Origin: Lachnospiraceae bacterium
GTDB taxonomy: Bacteria > Bacillota > Clostridia > Lachnospirales > Lachnospiraceae
Direction: 5' to 3'
DNA: 64,000 nt
Assembly (NCBI GenBank): GCA_910573755.1
Contig: CAJTBO010000003.1
Coordinates: 62,001-126,000, forward strand
Both the position numbers and the translations under genes were made by a program. The notes under the pieces are model-generated. The model was given only the letters and a program-made list of their open reading frames with translations. It was not told the DNA's origin and made no database searches. Positions 7,360 to 16,407 of this stretch are shown here, piece by piece. The stretch's first letter is position 1. Each line of letters begins with the position of its first letter.

Positions 7360-10300
7360 CTAATTTAAACCTCCTTTCTCTCTTTTGCGCCTCATACTAA
7401 GACCATACATAAGACCGACTGCGATTACCGCAAGCCCGCCGAATGTATACGCTGCGGTGCCGGGGCCACCGGCTTCGGGGAGTTCGAGCCCCATAGAGTT
7501 ACTAACAATGATATTTTTATTATCAGTGTTGAGCTTAGCACTCCCATCAGGTATAGATAACCTTAACCCCTCCCCACTCAAATAATTTATGTTAAACATG
7601 ACAGGTGTTGTCAATAACACATAACCTTCTGGTGGTTCTATTTCTGTCAGATAATATGATCCTATTCCTAATGACGGCAATGCAGCTGTACCCGTCTTTT
7701 TTTCAGTCACTATTCGGGTTGCCGCTGTCTTATCCTTTACCCATCCGGTAACTATTCCATCATTTATTTTTGCATATTCTGCCTGATCACCTGTGCCTCT
7801 GCCGAGAATAAAGACTGCACCGCCCAGTTTCGTATCCTGATTCTGATCACCTATTTTTGTAAGTGTTATTCCGTCCAGTGAACCTTTCACATTTATTACT
7901 TTTAAGCTATAGGATGTCGGTGTTGTTCCAGCCACGCCCACAGGCTCTAAGTTATACTCACCATCTGTTCCGTTTGCCGTTATTCCAGTTCCGTCTACTG
8001 TTAAGGTGATAGTACCGACCGCCTGATAACCTTCAGGCTGCTTTGTCTCAGTCAGCGTGTAAGTGCCATAGGGGAGTTCCAAATTTTCTGCCACTACGCC
8101 ACTTGCCCCTGAAGTATAATCTTTTTCCTCAAAAGCGTAATTCCCCTGTGCCATTAATGTATCGGCAACTAAAGTAAATACCGCATTATCCAGAGGATCC
8201 CCTTTCTCATCCACCTTGACAATATCTATTGTCTGTTTAGCAATCTCATTAGTAATAGTTGTTATTGGTCCGGATTGCACCGCTGTCACATCTTCCTGTG
8301 TTTCTCCTGCGGTTTCGGAAGCAGGATATAGCTCTATCTTTCCTCTGTTATTCTCAAATGTCACCTTATAAATCTGTTCCGACAACTCATATCCAACCGG
8401 TGCATCTACTTCCTTCATATAATAAATGTTCTCTGTCAAACCTGTGAATCGTATTTCGCCATTACCGGAAGATATTGCTTCCGCAAGCGCCTCGCCGTTA
8501 CAACCGGAATCATCTTTTGCATATAAAGCGAATTTTGCACCGCTTAAACGATTCCCATCCCCATCGGTTTTAGTAAAGCTGAGACTATTGCCGCTATTTA
8601 CACTGTTACGAACGGTTATTGTTCCTATTCCGGTTCCATCACTTTCTTCATAACTCAATCCATCAACCGCCACATCATAGAACCGATAACCATCAACGGA
8701 ATCCGCCCCGGGGTCACGATAAGTATCTCCTATAGCCGTCTCAAGAAGTGTATATTCTGCTTTCACACCATTTACATATACAGGATAATCTTTTGCAAAA
8801 TTATAAGTCCATTCATTCTCTTCCTTTAGCTCTACTGCTTCTTCAAGTTTTTCCGTCCCTCTCCAAAGTTCCACCTTAACAGATTCTACATATTCCGATG
8901 AAGTATTTCCCCAGTCTTTTACAGCCTTTATTTTCATCACGGCAGAAGACTCATTAGATATATCCAGCCTGTAAGCTCTTTCCCCAATCGGCTTTATTCC
9001 CGTACCTGTAACACCTCCGTCCGTCCCTATTTCAAAGCCGATCCTTTTTTTGATATATCCTGACGGACAATCTACTTCCTCCAAAGTATATTTTCCGGGT
9101 TTTGCACCTTCCACGCCATGAATTGTCAGATATCCATTACTATCTACCGCTAAGACTTTTGTTTCAACTGCTCCATCATTTGAATATAAATAGTAATCCG
9201 CACCATTTTTATATACCGTCTGAATCGTCTCATCTTTTATCAGGTTAAAAGTTACCCCTGTCAGACCCGCATTTGAAGTCTTATCGTACTTCCAGACGGT
9301 AATCGCATTTTTGGGCAGGTAACTATTCCTCAAATTTACAGTCTGGAAACTTTCATAAGGTAAATCCGAAGCATAACTTTCTGTTTTTACCTGTACGCCC
9401 GCACCCGTATAATCTCTCCAGGGACCTTCCGTCACCTGATTTCCGTTGCTATTAGAAATACGATACTCTGATAATGTAGCGATATTTTTGTTCCCATTAT
9501 AAACATAATTATTTTCTTTTACTGTAAAAGTTTTGTCTGCCGTTAAGCCCAACTCCCAAATATATGTAACTTCACTGCCGTTCTCTATCTTTTCACTGTA
9601 TCCCAAATCGTTATTTGGGGCTCCTGCATTTTTATCATGTAATTTCAAAATGTAAGCAGGAGACGACTGCCCTTCTGTAACTGTAATATTAAAATCTTTT
9701 TCTACCGCACTAATAGCATTCTTATCACCATAAAAAGTTTTAGCAACGACCAATTTCCCCTGTTTACGAACCAGCACTCCATCCACATGCCATTGATCCG
9801 TTGTATCATGTTTAAATACACACCAGCGAACCGTGAAATTATCAGTTGTTATATCTTCTTTTTTTACAAGGTTTCCGTCAATCTTTATATTCGCATCAGT
9901 ATCCCGTAATTCCCTCAATACTTCTTCGTCTGTGGGAAATTTTGCTAACTTATAAGTCCAGTTCTGACCATTAGTTCCAGTTACTTCTACACCTGTTGCC
10001 AGGCTTCGAATCTCTTTGTCAATCTCTGCTGTCACTTGCAGTTCTCCATTTGAAGCTTTAGCTACCAGAATCCTTCTCTGACTGCCTTGTACATCTGTAT
10101 AAATAACCGGTACGTATTTTACGCCTTGATTTCCTATACTGATCTGCTCATATATTCCATTGGTTGTAGTTTCTGCTACTTGTGTTGTAAAATAACTACT
10201 GTCAGGCACATTGGACGTTTCATCTGTTTCCTGAATCTCACTATTCAAGGCAATAAAAAATCTGACTTTAGGTAACACTAATTCTGTCTGAAATTGCTTT

Positions 10301-12126
10301 ACCTCTTCCCAGACAGGCGTCAATTTAATAATTTTTACGGTATCACTACCTTCCTGTGATACAGAATACTTTTCAGCCTCCTCTTTTCCAATAATGCCGC
10401 TTTCTATCTTTTCACCTGTACTCGTCTCCCAACCCTGAAAATCAAAGTATCTGTAATCTCCACTGGTTTTATCCTTCGCCAGCTTATATTCAACAGGCCA
10501 TGTAGTATATGGAAATCCCACCCCTGCTTCACTATCACCCGCATCCGTTACGGTGCCATCTGATATCTGGTCTATAACAAAATGATTTTCAGCGTTCTTA
10601 GTATTACCATATTCGAGCTCCTCCAGTTCAGCGGTTTCAAATTCAAAATCTTCATATACCACCTCATATTTATTAGTAATATCTTGCACTTTAATCGGTA
10701 TAAAAGCCTCATAACCTTCAGGATCCATTATCAAAATGTCATATCTTACTTCTCCTGTTATTCCTTGACTAGCTGCTGTTACCTCCAATTCCCGATCATC
10801 AATTATTTTCCCAATACAAAGACCCATATCGAGAGAAGAAACCATGATTTTTTGAACCTCACCACCGCCTTCTATAATAAAACGCAGCCTAATAGTTTCT
10901 TCTGAAGACATAGAAACAGCCGGATATTCATATACATCTTTTTTAAGAGCAATTTCTACTATTCTTACATTCGAATCCCCATCCCTGGGCACCGCAAAAA
11001 ATGTTCCGGATGGAGAAAAACTGCTCTGGCTAAACCCAAATTCTTTTCCTCCCCTGACATCCGCATCCATGATCTCAATTTCGCCATTATCCGGAAAATG
11101 AACTGCATATCCGGTCTGTTCTTCATCCTCTGTGATGACATCATCGTAGTTGATCTTTACTGCAACTTCTGTCTTGGGCTCAATTTCTTCCCCGTCAACC
11201 AGAATCACAATATCAAAGAGCCGCGCAAATGTTATTTCCATTTCCTGCCCGTCTTCATTTGCAGGCAGAGCCTCGGCCATCTGCTCATAATACTCTTTGT
11301 AACTATCACTTTCCTGCTCTATTTCTTCTACTTTCAGTTCTGCATTTTCCGGTATTTCAGCTTCTGCGCCATAAGATACAATAATTTCATAGTCATCCCC
11401 CTTCGCGGTAAGAGTGCCTTCCTTAAACCCTTCCGGAACAACAACTTCTTCTTCCGGCTTCTCCTCACCCTCTTCGAGTCCGCAAATCAAAACCTTCTGG
11501 ATCTCATAGCAGGAATCGTCATGGACATGATCACTCCCTGCTGCTCCCTCGCCCTCTTCGAGTCCGCAGACCAACGTCCTTTCACCGCCGCTTACACTGT
11601 AGCAGTCACCGCCGTGACTATGCTCTTCCCTGTCGCAGGTCAGTTTCGACTCCTCGTGCTCCACTGTCTCTTCAACCGTCGTCTCATTTCCTTCCTCATC
11701 CGTCTCGGTATGGCTCACGGTTTCGGTCACGGTCTCGGTCGTATAACAGGAATCGTCATGGCTATGCTCTTCCTTATCGCAAGTAAGTTCCTCTGTTCCG
11801 CCGCTCACACTGTAACAGGAATCATCATGGACATGCCCCTGCTCCTCTTTTGCGGCATCACATATCAACACTTCTCTCTCTTCATAACAATCGTCCGTAT
11901 GAACATGCGCAGATGAAGCCTCCATATCCTCAGAAACAGATGCCTCCTCCAAATGCACTTCCACTTCCTCATTATCTGCCGTTACGGCGATACCCTTATA
12001 CTTCAGAGCTCCCGCTGTTCCTATTGTTACTATTACTGCCAAACAGAGAAAGACCGCCAGCCAACGCTTATAGTTTTTCTGTTCACGCAAGAATCTTTCT
12101 ACCTGTTTCGAAATGTAAGATTTCAT
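7360..12126 (-). CDS. Giant LPEAG-anchored adhesin with HxHxxxCY repeats and SpaA/Cna-B domains
   Basis: A 1588-residue surface protein, probably the pilus tip or a wall-linked adhesin. An N-terminal hydrophobic segment (about residues 20-42) serves for export. Residues 74-215 hold five His/Cys repeats of the form HxHxxxCY...L.C, spaced by acidic linkers. A long central region (about 230-1010) is beta-rich, with an FQGWET-type bacterial-repeat signature near 590. A Cna-B domain (about 1115-1235, KAVKDWGNTSSEYVESVKVELW) and three SpaA-like domains follow (about 1240-1540; each has a K-x-D/G start and an E-ending TETxxPxGY strand). The end has LPEAGG at 1549, a membrane helix and an RRKREKGG tail. 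The start has GGAGGAGC upstream. The conserved Lys/Asn and Glu residues suggest internal isopeptide bonds. The ligand is unknown. Confidence 0.9.
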   Translation of the reverse strand: MKSYISKQVERFLREQKNYKRWLAVFLCLAVIVTIGTAGALKYKGIAVTADNEEVEVHLEEASVSEDMEASSAHVHTDDCYEEREVLICDAAKEEQGHVHDDSCYSVSGGTEELTCDKEEHSHDDSCYTTETVTETVSHTETDEEGNETTVEETVEHEESKLTCDREEHSHGGDCYSVSGGERTLVCGLEEGEGAAGSDHVHDDSCYEIQKVLICGLEEGEEKPEEEVVVPEGFKEGTLTAKGDDYEIIVSYGAEAEIPENAELKVEEIEQESDSYKEYYEQMAEALPANEDGQEMEITFARLFDIVILVDGEEIEPKTEVAVKINYDDVITEDEEQTGYAVHFPDNGEIEIMDADVRGGKEFGFSQSSFSPSGTFFAVPRDGDSNVRIVEIALKKDVYEYPAVSMSSEETIRLRFIIEGGGEVQKIMVSSLDMGLCIGKIIDDRELEVTAASQGITGEVRYDILIMDPEGYEAFIPIKVQDITNKYEVVYEDFEFETAELEELEYGNTKNAENHFVIDQISDGTVTDAGDSEAGVGFPYTTWPVEYKLAKDKTSGDYRYFDFQGWETSTGEKIESGIIGKEEAEKYSVSQEGSDTVKIIKLTPVWEEVKQFQTELVLPKVRFFIALNSEIQETDETSNVPDSSYFTTQVAETTTNGIYEQISIGNQGVKYVPVIYTDVQGSQRRILVAKASNGELQVTAEIDKEIRSLATGVEVTGTNGQNWTYKLAKFPTDEEVLRELRDTDANIKIDGNLVKKEDITTDNFTVRWCVFKHDTTDQWHVDGVLVRKQGKLVVAKTFYGDKNAISAVEKDFNITVTEGQSSPAYILKLHDKNAGAPNNDLGYSEKIENGSEVTYIWELGLTADKTFTVKENNYVYNGNKNIATLSEYRISNSNGNQVTEGPWRDYTGAGVQVKTESYASDLPYESFQTVNLRNSYLPKNAITVWKYDKTSNAGLTGVTFNLIKDETIQTVYKNGADYYLYSNDGAVETKVLAVDSNGYLTIHGVEGAKPGKYTLEEVDCPSGYIKKRIGFEIGTDGGVTGTGIKPIGERAYRLDISNESSAVMKIKAVKDWGNTSSEYVESVKVELWRGTEKLEEAVELKEENEWTYNFAKDYPVYVNGVKAEYTLLETAIGDTYRDPGADSVDGYRFYDVAVDGLSYEESDGTGIGTITVRNSVNSGNSLSFTKTDGDGNRLSGAKFALYAKDDSGCNGEALAEAISSGNGEIRFTGLTENIYYMKEVDAPVGYELSEQIYKVTFENNRGKIELYPASETAGETQEDVTAVQSGPITTITNEIAKQTIDIVKVDEKGDPLDNAVFTLVADTLMAQGNYAFEEKDYTSGASGVVAENLELPYGTYTLTETKQPEGYQAVGTITLTVDGTGITANGTDGEYNLEPVGVAGTTPTSYSLKVINVKGSLDGITLTKIGDQNQDTKLGGAVFILGRGTGDQAEYAKINDGIVTGWVKDKTAATRIVTEKKTGTAALPSLGIGSYYLTEIEPPEGYVLLTTPVMFNINYLSGEGLRLSIPDGSAKLNTDNKNIIVSNSMGLELPEAGGPGTAAYTFGGLAVIAVGLMYGLSMRRKREKGGLN

Positions 12127-12157
12127 TGCGCTCCTCCTTCCTTCTATCCATCCTTGC

Positions 12158-12775
12158 TTATTTCACCGCGCCCAGTTCTGACAGGGGCCATACCCTGAAC
12201 AGAATCTTTCCTACTACCACTTCGCTGCCTACGCAGCCCACCGCCGTGTTCCGGCTGTCTATACTTGTCGCCCTGTGGTCTCCCATCACAAAGCATCTTC
12301 CATCGGGAACCTGATACGGCAGGTCAATATTACATTCTCCCAACGCTTTATCCGATATATATGGTTCGTCAAGGCGTTCGCCGTTAACATATACATTGCC
12401 GTTTTCATCGATGTCAACCCAGTCCCCCGCGTAGGCGATCACCCGCTTGACGAGGATATTGTTGTTATAGTAAAAGGCTATTACATCGCCGGTTTCAAAT
12501 TTGGAGCGGTTCACAGCGATCACTATATCACCGTCCCGCAGAGTGTCCGTCATCGATTCCCCGCTGATCTGCAGTACCGGCAGTATCAAAACTGCCACCA
12601 GCACCGCCGCCGCCGCAACTACGATAAGGGAAAATATCGTGCTTTTCAGCACTTTTCCATAGCTGTTTCTGTACTGCTCCTTTTTCAGTGCTTCCTCTAT
12701 CTGCTCCAGACTTGGAAGTTTGATCTGATCCTCCGGCTGTTCACTGTTTCTCTTTCTATTCATCTTTCTTTTCAC
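12158..12775 (-). CDS. Signal peptidase I (Ser/Lys type)
   Basis: Type I signal peptidase, 205 residues, which removes signal peptides on the outer membrane face. It has an N-terminal cytoplasmic stretch and one membrane helix (about residues 46-68). Box B contains Ser74 in SGESMTDTL, box D contains Lys110 in ILVKRVIAYAGD, and box E is MGDHRATSIDSR. The Lys shows that it is the P-type enzyme and not the SipW/ER type, which has His at that place. This matters because two TasA-like proteins in the operon carry SipW-type signals. The frame opens with GTG, with AGG just upstream; an ATG four codons later (12763) is an alternative start. The gene overlaps the coiled-coil gene by 20 nt. It probably processes pilins and TasA-like proteins made from the same message. 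Confidence 0.93.
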   Translation of the reverse strand: MKRKMNRKRNSEQPEDQIKLPSLEQIEEALKKEQYRNSYGKVLKSTIFSLIVVAAAAVLVAVLILPVLQISGESMTDTLRDGDIVIAVNRSKFETGDVIAFYYNNNILVKRVIAYAGDWVDIDENGNVYVNGERLDEPYISDKALGECNIDLPYQVPDGRCFVMGDHRATSIDSRNTAVGCVGSEVVVGKILFRVWPLSELGAVK

Positions 12776-13175
12776 ACCTTTGTTTCAGATTATAAATATA
12801 CTGATCGGCCGCTTTCTGCGCCGCTTCAAAAACTTTGTTAAGCCTCAACGCCGCCTCTGCGATGGAACCCGCCTCTTCAAGTTCGATCTGCCTGTTCGCC
12901 CGCCATGTCTTCATTATCTCCCTCATCTTGGTAATACGGGCATCTTTCTCATCCAGACGGCTTTTCAGTTTTTCTATTAACTCATCTTTTTCGTCCAGTT
13001 TGGCTTTCAGCCTTTCATTGCCCGCCTCTGTCTCTTCTAATGACGCGGATAATTTTGTAATCTGTTCCTGTAATTCCGCCGCCTCTCTTCCCTGTGCCAG
13101 AAGAAGTTGAAGCAGATCCTGTTTCCGGAGTTTATGTAACTCTTTCTCTGTCATAATATCCGCCGTTTCTTTCAT
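12756..13175 (-). CDS. Small cytoplasmic coiled-coil protein heading the fibre operon
   Basis: A 139-residue hydrophilic protein that I recognise only as a coiled-coil type often seen beside signal peptidase and pilin genes in clostridia. Residues about 30-95 form a strong heptad pattern (LEETEAGNERLKAKLDEKDE and a second similar unit LKSRLDEKDARI). The C-terminal part (about 100-139) contains GSIAEAALRLNKVFEAAQ, an amphipathic helix. There is no signal peptide or membrane segment, so it should stay in the cytoplasm. A second Met at residue 8 has a GGCGG-like site before it and may be the true start. It overlaps the signal peptidase gene by 20 nt, so the two are probably co-translated. A role as an export or assembly scaffold is a guess. 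Confidence 0.75.
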   Translation of the reverse strand: MKETADIMTEKELHKLRKQDLLQLLLAQGREAAELQEQITKLSASLEETEAGNERLKAKLDEKDELIEKLKSRLDEKDARITKMREIMKTWRANRQIELEEAGSIAEAALRLNKVFEAAQKAADQYIYNLKQRCEKKDE

Positions 13176-13188
13176 ATGAATTCTTTTT

Positions 13189-13240
13189 CATAAAAGGGAA
13201 AACTTTACAGAATCTTATAGAAGAGCCTCCCCCTTTTATG
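13189..13240. promoter_or_regulatory. 10-bp inverted repeat in the leader of the fibre operon
   Basis: CATAAAAGGG (13189-13198) and CCCTTTTATG (13231-13240) form a perfect inverted repeat with a 32-nt spacer, ending 13 nt from the first start codon of the operon. It could be a leader hairpin or a regulator site. I could not define a convincing -35/-10 pair here. Confidence 0.4.
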
Positions 13241-13418
13241 CTGTTATTAATGAAGTGTGGGGCAACCCACCTAAATGGGTCAGAATTTTTATAATTTTTT
13301 TATATTTTTTTATTTTTGATATATTGCACAAAATTTTTCTTTTTATTTTTGATACTATCGGTTATTATTTCTTATATTTGAAATGTGGGGATTTGAAAAA
13401 GACCTGTTTAAATGATAA

Positions 13419-13449
13419 AAAAATCCCAAAATATAAATTTGAGATTTTT
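13419..13449. terminator. Bidirectional terminator-like hairpin
   Basis: An AT-rich 11-bp stem with one mismatch (AAAAATC..CAAA / TTTG..GATTTTT), with T-runs on both sides. It lies in a 350-bp AT-rich stretch between the fibre operon and the Rpn remnant, and would stop minus-strand transcripts coming from the remnant. Nothing else is recognisable between 13241 and 13545. Confidence 0.6.
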
Positions 13450-13545
13450 CTTTTTAATATATGCTTTCTATTCTTATATATTTTTATCCTTATATGTTTT
13501 TTATTCTTCAGATACTTTCTTAAGTTTTTCTATCTAAACCTCTAC

Positions 13546-13955
13546 TTATTTTTCAAGCTGCTCCCGTACTTTCTCCACTTCCTCCACCGTACAACTGCGG
13601 GATTCGGCTATTATCTTATTATCTGTCTCGCCCTGCTGGATTTTACTGTAGATGTTCAGGACTCTTTTGCTACCGATCTCGATCCCTTATTCTTTACCGA
13701 TTTCAATCCCTTTCTCCATTCCGATTGCTTCTCCGTCCTCCCGCAGCGTCTGGTCGTAAACCTCCTGATTAAATTCATAAACACTCATCTCTACGATTTC
13801 CTCCTTATGTTCACCGAAAAAATCCGCAAAGATATTCTCCGAAATGCACTCATCTACTGCCCGGCTCATCCATAAACGGGGCAATGTACTCTTTTAACGT
13901 CATCTGGTCATATTCCAAATCTTCTTTTAACTGGTTTCTAATGTACTCTTCGATT
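13546..13955 (-). pseudogene. Decayed Rpn-family (PD-(D/E)XK) nuclease/transposase fragment
   Basis: C-terminal piece of a gene resembling the Rpn/recombination-promoting nuclease (putative transposase) family. The frame gives EEYIRNQLKEDLEYDQMTLKEY, then shifts by one base near 13870-13880 to LWMSRAVDECISENIFADFF and VEMSVYEFNQEVYDQTLREDG. It then meets an in-frame TAA at 13687, after GMEKGIEIGKE. Reading resumes as GIEIGSKRVLNIYSKIQQG and EVEKVREQLEK, to a stop at 13546. One frameshift and one nonsense codon show decay, and the N-terminal catalytic part is missing. Upstream it is joined directly to an IS256-type transposase piece, so it looks like a recombination scar. The family call rests on the VDECI...F...EEIVEMSVYE pattern. 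Confidence 0.65.
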
Positions 13956-14240
13956 TTCTTCGCGTTACGGGTCAGATGCACGATACAGCGCTGGACCACG
14001 GCATCCTTAAAGATGGACCTTGCCCCATCCAGCACCAACTGAACTCCTGGCGGACGTTATCTGTTACAATATGTGCCGTCTTCAATCCTACACTATTCTG
14101 TGCCGCTTCATGATCTGATCCCGGCAGACAGATGCCTCTCTAATTTCTGCATATACGCTACTTGGAAGGTATGAAATCGAATACCGCTCATCCTTTACCA
14201 GCGTAGCAAAGAAACCTCTGTATGATTTGGTATTTTTCAT
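13956..14240 (-). pseudogene. IS256/mutator-type transposase remnant
   Basis: A short frame at 13956-14038 encodes VLDGARSIFKDAVVQRCIVH followed by LTRNAKK. This matches the conserved block of IS256-family (mutator) DDE transposases, in which QRCIVHxxRN follows the second Asp region. The reading frame runs straight into the Rpn-like fragment. Just upstream, a 50-residue minus-strand frame (14088-14240, MKNTKSYRGFFATLVKDERY...) is not recognisable and may be part of the same scrambled element. No intact transposase, no terminal inverted repeats and no target duplication could be identified. The following 282 bases, up to the MFS gene, contain nothing recognisable. Confidence 0.6.
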
Positions 14241-14522
14241 CCATCCAAGATGATACCTCTATCATACTACGAGGTTTCCTTTATTCTATTGGCGTTATTT
14301 CCGAATTACAGAAATTCTCCATTTAGCAATATCCTCTATAAAGAAAATAACCGATTTAGATATTTATATGTATAAAGATGTATATCCTCGCTTAAGGGTA
14401 TCTGTTATTCCGTTTCCTACTGCTTTTCCCCTGCGGCCAAAGTGTGCATTATCTGCCATTTACCTGAAAACAAACTTTTTATGCGCTCCTTCGCAGAAAG
14501 AAAGCAATTTACCATTACCTTT

Positions 14523-15764
14523 TCAAAGTACCTTTTGTTTCTTCACCACTGTCACCGCTATCGTATAAATAACCGCAAGAAACAGTGTTATGCCGATACA
14601 GACATAATATCTGTTGATCACGGCACTGTCCCCGGTAATCCGGAAAGCTGCCGCAGACAGAAACGGGGTCAGAAAAGTCCCCAGATTACCGCTGGCCATC
14701 ATCATCGCCGTGCCGAATGCCGCCTGTGTTTGGTTCACCCCTCCTGTAACCTGTATCATACACTGCGGCATAATAAATGTAATGGAAGAACCGGATATAA
14801 AACTACCTGCCAGCAAAAAAGGCAGCAATCGGCCCATCGCCATAAACACAAGTCCCGCACACAGACACAAAAAGCCAAACGGTATCGTGTACAGGTGAAA
14901 ACGACGGTCCAGTTTTCCAAAAATCATCCCGGACAAAACTCCACCGAGAAGACTGACCGCAGAGGCGATACCGGCCGTTGCGGCATTTCCCAGAGCATTT
15001 TCTGATATCAACATGGAAAGATTCGCAGGTACTGCATTAAAACAGAATAAAAACAGCATACCAGTAAACGCGCAGGCCATCAAAGTTCCACTGATCCGTA
15101 TCTTTTGCTCTTCCGGTTCTCCCGCACTTCCCGCCCGTTGCTTCTTTTCCGGCCCCCTCATCGCGCTTTTTTCCGCCGTCTCCCGCAATCCGTTTTTCCC
15201 CGGCACAAACAGCAGACAGCATATAAACCCCGGAACGATCAACAACAATACAAGATAATTCAGATACCATGCCACAGATGCTAACAGACCACCCACAAGA
15301 CTCATAACCATGGCACCGAAACTGTTAGCGCCGGACTGGATCCCCATAAGATCCGCTTTCTCCGTTCCCTCAAAATAATCTGTCAGCAGAGAGATCGCAA
15401 GGGCGCACAGAAGTCCCATGCCAACCCCCAACAGAGAAGACCATATCCGCAGAATCCCCAGACTCCTATGGAATAATACCGGCAGGATTCCTGCTGCCAT
15501 CATACAGACACATCCCATACCTATTAACAGTTTCTTGGAAAACCGCCTCGACAGTCTGGCAGAGACCAAAGACAGCACCAGTACAAAAACACCTGACATT
15601 GTCATTAAAAACTGAACGCTCTGTGCCGAAGCATCGGGAAACGCTTCACTTACGCCGGACATCATCGGTGATAGTCCCGTGGGCGCCATCTGCATCAGTG
15701 ACAGCAGAAGAACCGTCACAGCTATCATTCTTTTATTCACAGCCTTTTTTACTGCCTTTTCCAC
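14523..15764 (-). CDS. Major facilitator superfamily transporter
   Basis: Secondary transporter of 413 residues with twelve predicted membrane helices in two halves and a cytoplasmic loop around residues 190-220 (rich in Lys/Arg/Glu) between helices 6 and 7. The loop between helices 2 and 3 has SARLSRRFSKKLLIGMG, a version of the MFS motif A, and the matching second-half copy is GMIFGKLDRRFHLY. The start is a GTG preceded by GAGGAG 6 nt away; it follows the YhcH-like gene by 10 nt. It closes the catabolic cluster. The substrate cannot be read from sequence; uptake or efflux of a sugar acid or related carboxylate would fit the neighbours. Drug efflux is an alternative. Confidence 0.88.
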   Translation of the reverse strand: MEKAVKKAVNKRMIAVTVLLLSLMQMAPTGLSPMMSGVSEAFPDASAQSVQFLMTMSGVFVLVLSLVSARLSRRFSKKLLIGMGCVCMMAAGILPVLFHRSLGILRIWSSLLGVGMGLLCALAISLLTDYFEGTEKADLMGIQSGANSFGAMVMSLVGGLLASVAWYLNYLVLLLIVPGFICCLLFVPGKNGLRETAEKSAMRGPEKKQRAGSAGEPEEQKIRISGTLMACAFTGMLFLFCFNAVPANLSMLISENALGNAATAGIASAVSLLGGVLSGMIFGKLDRRFHLYTIPFGFLCLCAGLVFMAMGRLLPFLLAGSFISGSSITFIMPQCMIQVTGGVNQTQAAFGTAMMMASGNLGTFLTPFLSAAAFRITGDSAVINRYYVCIGITLFLAVIYTIAVTVVKKQKVL

Positions 15765-15774
15765 CGTTTTCTCC

Positions 15775-16230
15775 TCATACTTTCACTTTTACAACGATCT
15801 TTCTGACCGTACATTGTTTATCCGTCATACAGTTCGGTCTGTGGGCGTCCGTGGGCGGAACGATCACAAAATCACCGTCACGCAACACCGCACCGCCGTG
15901 TTTTGGAGGATTCTGATAGTACTGAATATCGTCTGCTTCGCTGTACTCTCCATCCGGAATCAGTCCTTTAGCCGGTACGATCCCCACAAATTCTTCCCCT
16001 TTCACAACAAACTGAATGTCAAAATAATCACGGTGTGTCTCAAACCTTCTGGTTTCCTCCGGATCCGTCTTATATTCCTGAATTTTGGCAAGCACACCCT
16101 CCGCCACAGGAATTTCCGTACCTGGCGTTAAAGCCATCAAATCCGTACCTGTCAGAAATGCAAACGCTTTTCGAAAACGCTCTCCTGCATAGTCATATTT
16201 CTGAATATCAGTCAAATTACATGTAATCAT
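15775..16230 (-). CDS. YhcH/YjgK/YiaL family protein
   Basis: A 151-residue cupin-like protein of the YhcH/YjgK/YiaL family, members of which are found in sialic-acid, 2,3-diketogulonate and other sugar-acid operons and which fold as a small beta-barrel with a metal site. Visible conserved blocks are ETHRDYFDIQFVVKGEE (His and Asp of the putative metal site), FVIVPPTDAHRPN and a C-terminal VRKIVVKVKV strand. Length is normal for the family. GAGAGGAATG precedes the ATG. The gene lies between the NTF2-like gene and the MFS carrier in the minus-strand cluster. It may isomerise or open a sugar-type intermediate. Its presence is a main reason to regard the cluster as carbohydrate- or sugar-acid-related. 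Confidence 0.88.
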   Translation of the reverse strand: MITCNLTDIQKYDYAGERFRKAFAFLTGTDLMALTPGTEIPVAEGVLAKIQEYKTDPEETRRFETHRDYFDIQFVVKGEEFVGIVPAKGLIPDGEYSEADDIQYYQNPPKHGGAVLRDGDFVIVPPTDAHRPNCMTDKQCTVRKIVVKVKV

Positions 16231-16407
16231 CTTTCATCATTCCTCTCTTTCTTTTTCCTTTTATAATGTCTCTGTCCATCATCCCCGCAAGGTATCGCCC
16301 CTCTTTATTTCTCTTCCTGCCTTTCGTTCAGGCGGTTTCCCGCCTGCAGGCTTCTCTCCCGCTCCTCACGCATACAGTTTCCACACCATATGCTTCGTTC
16401 TTAGGCC

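Noticed and set aside
11098-11916. Long plus-strand frames opposite the giant adhesin and other genes
   Set aside because: They lie antisense to clear coding regions, have no ribosome sites, and give low-complexity or unrecognisable proteins.
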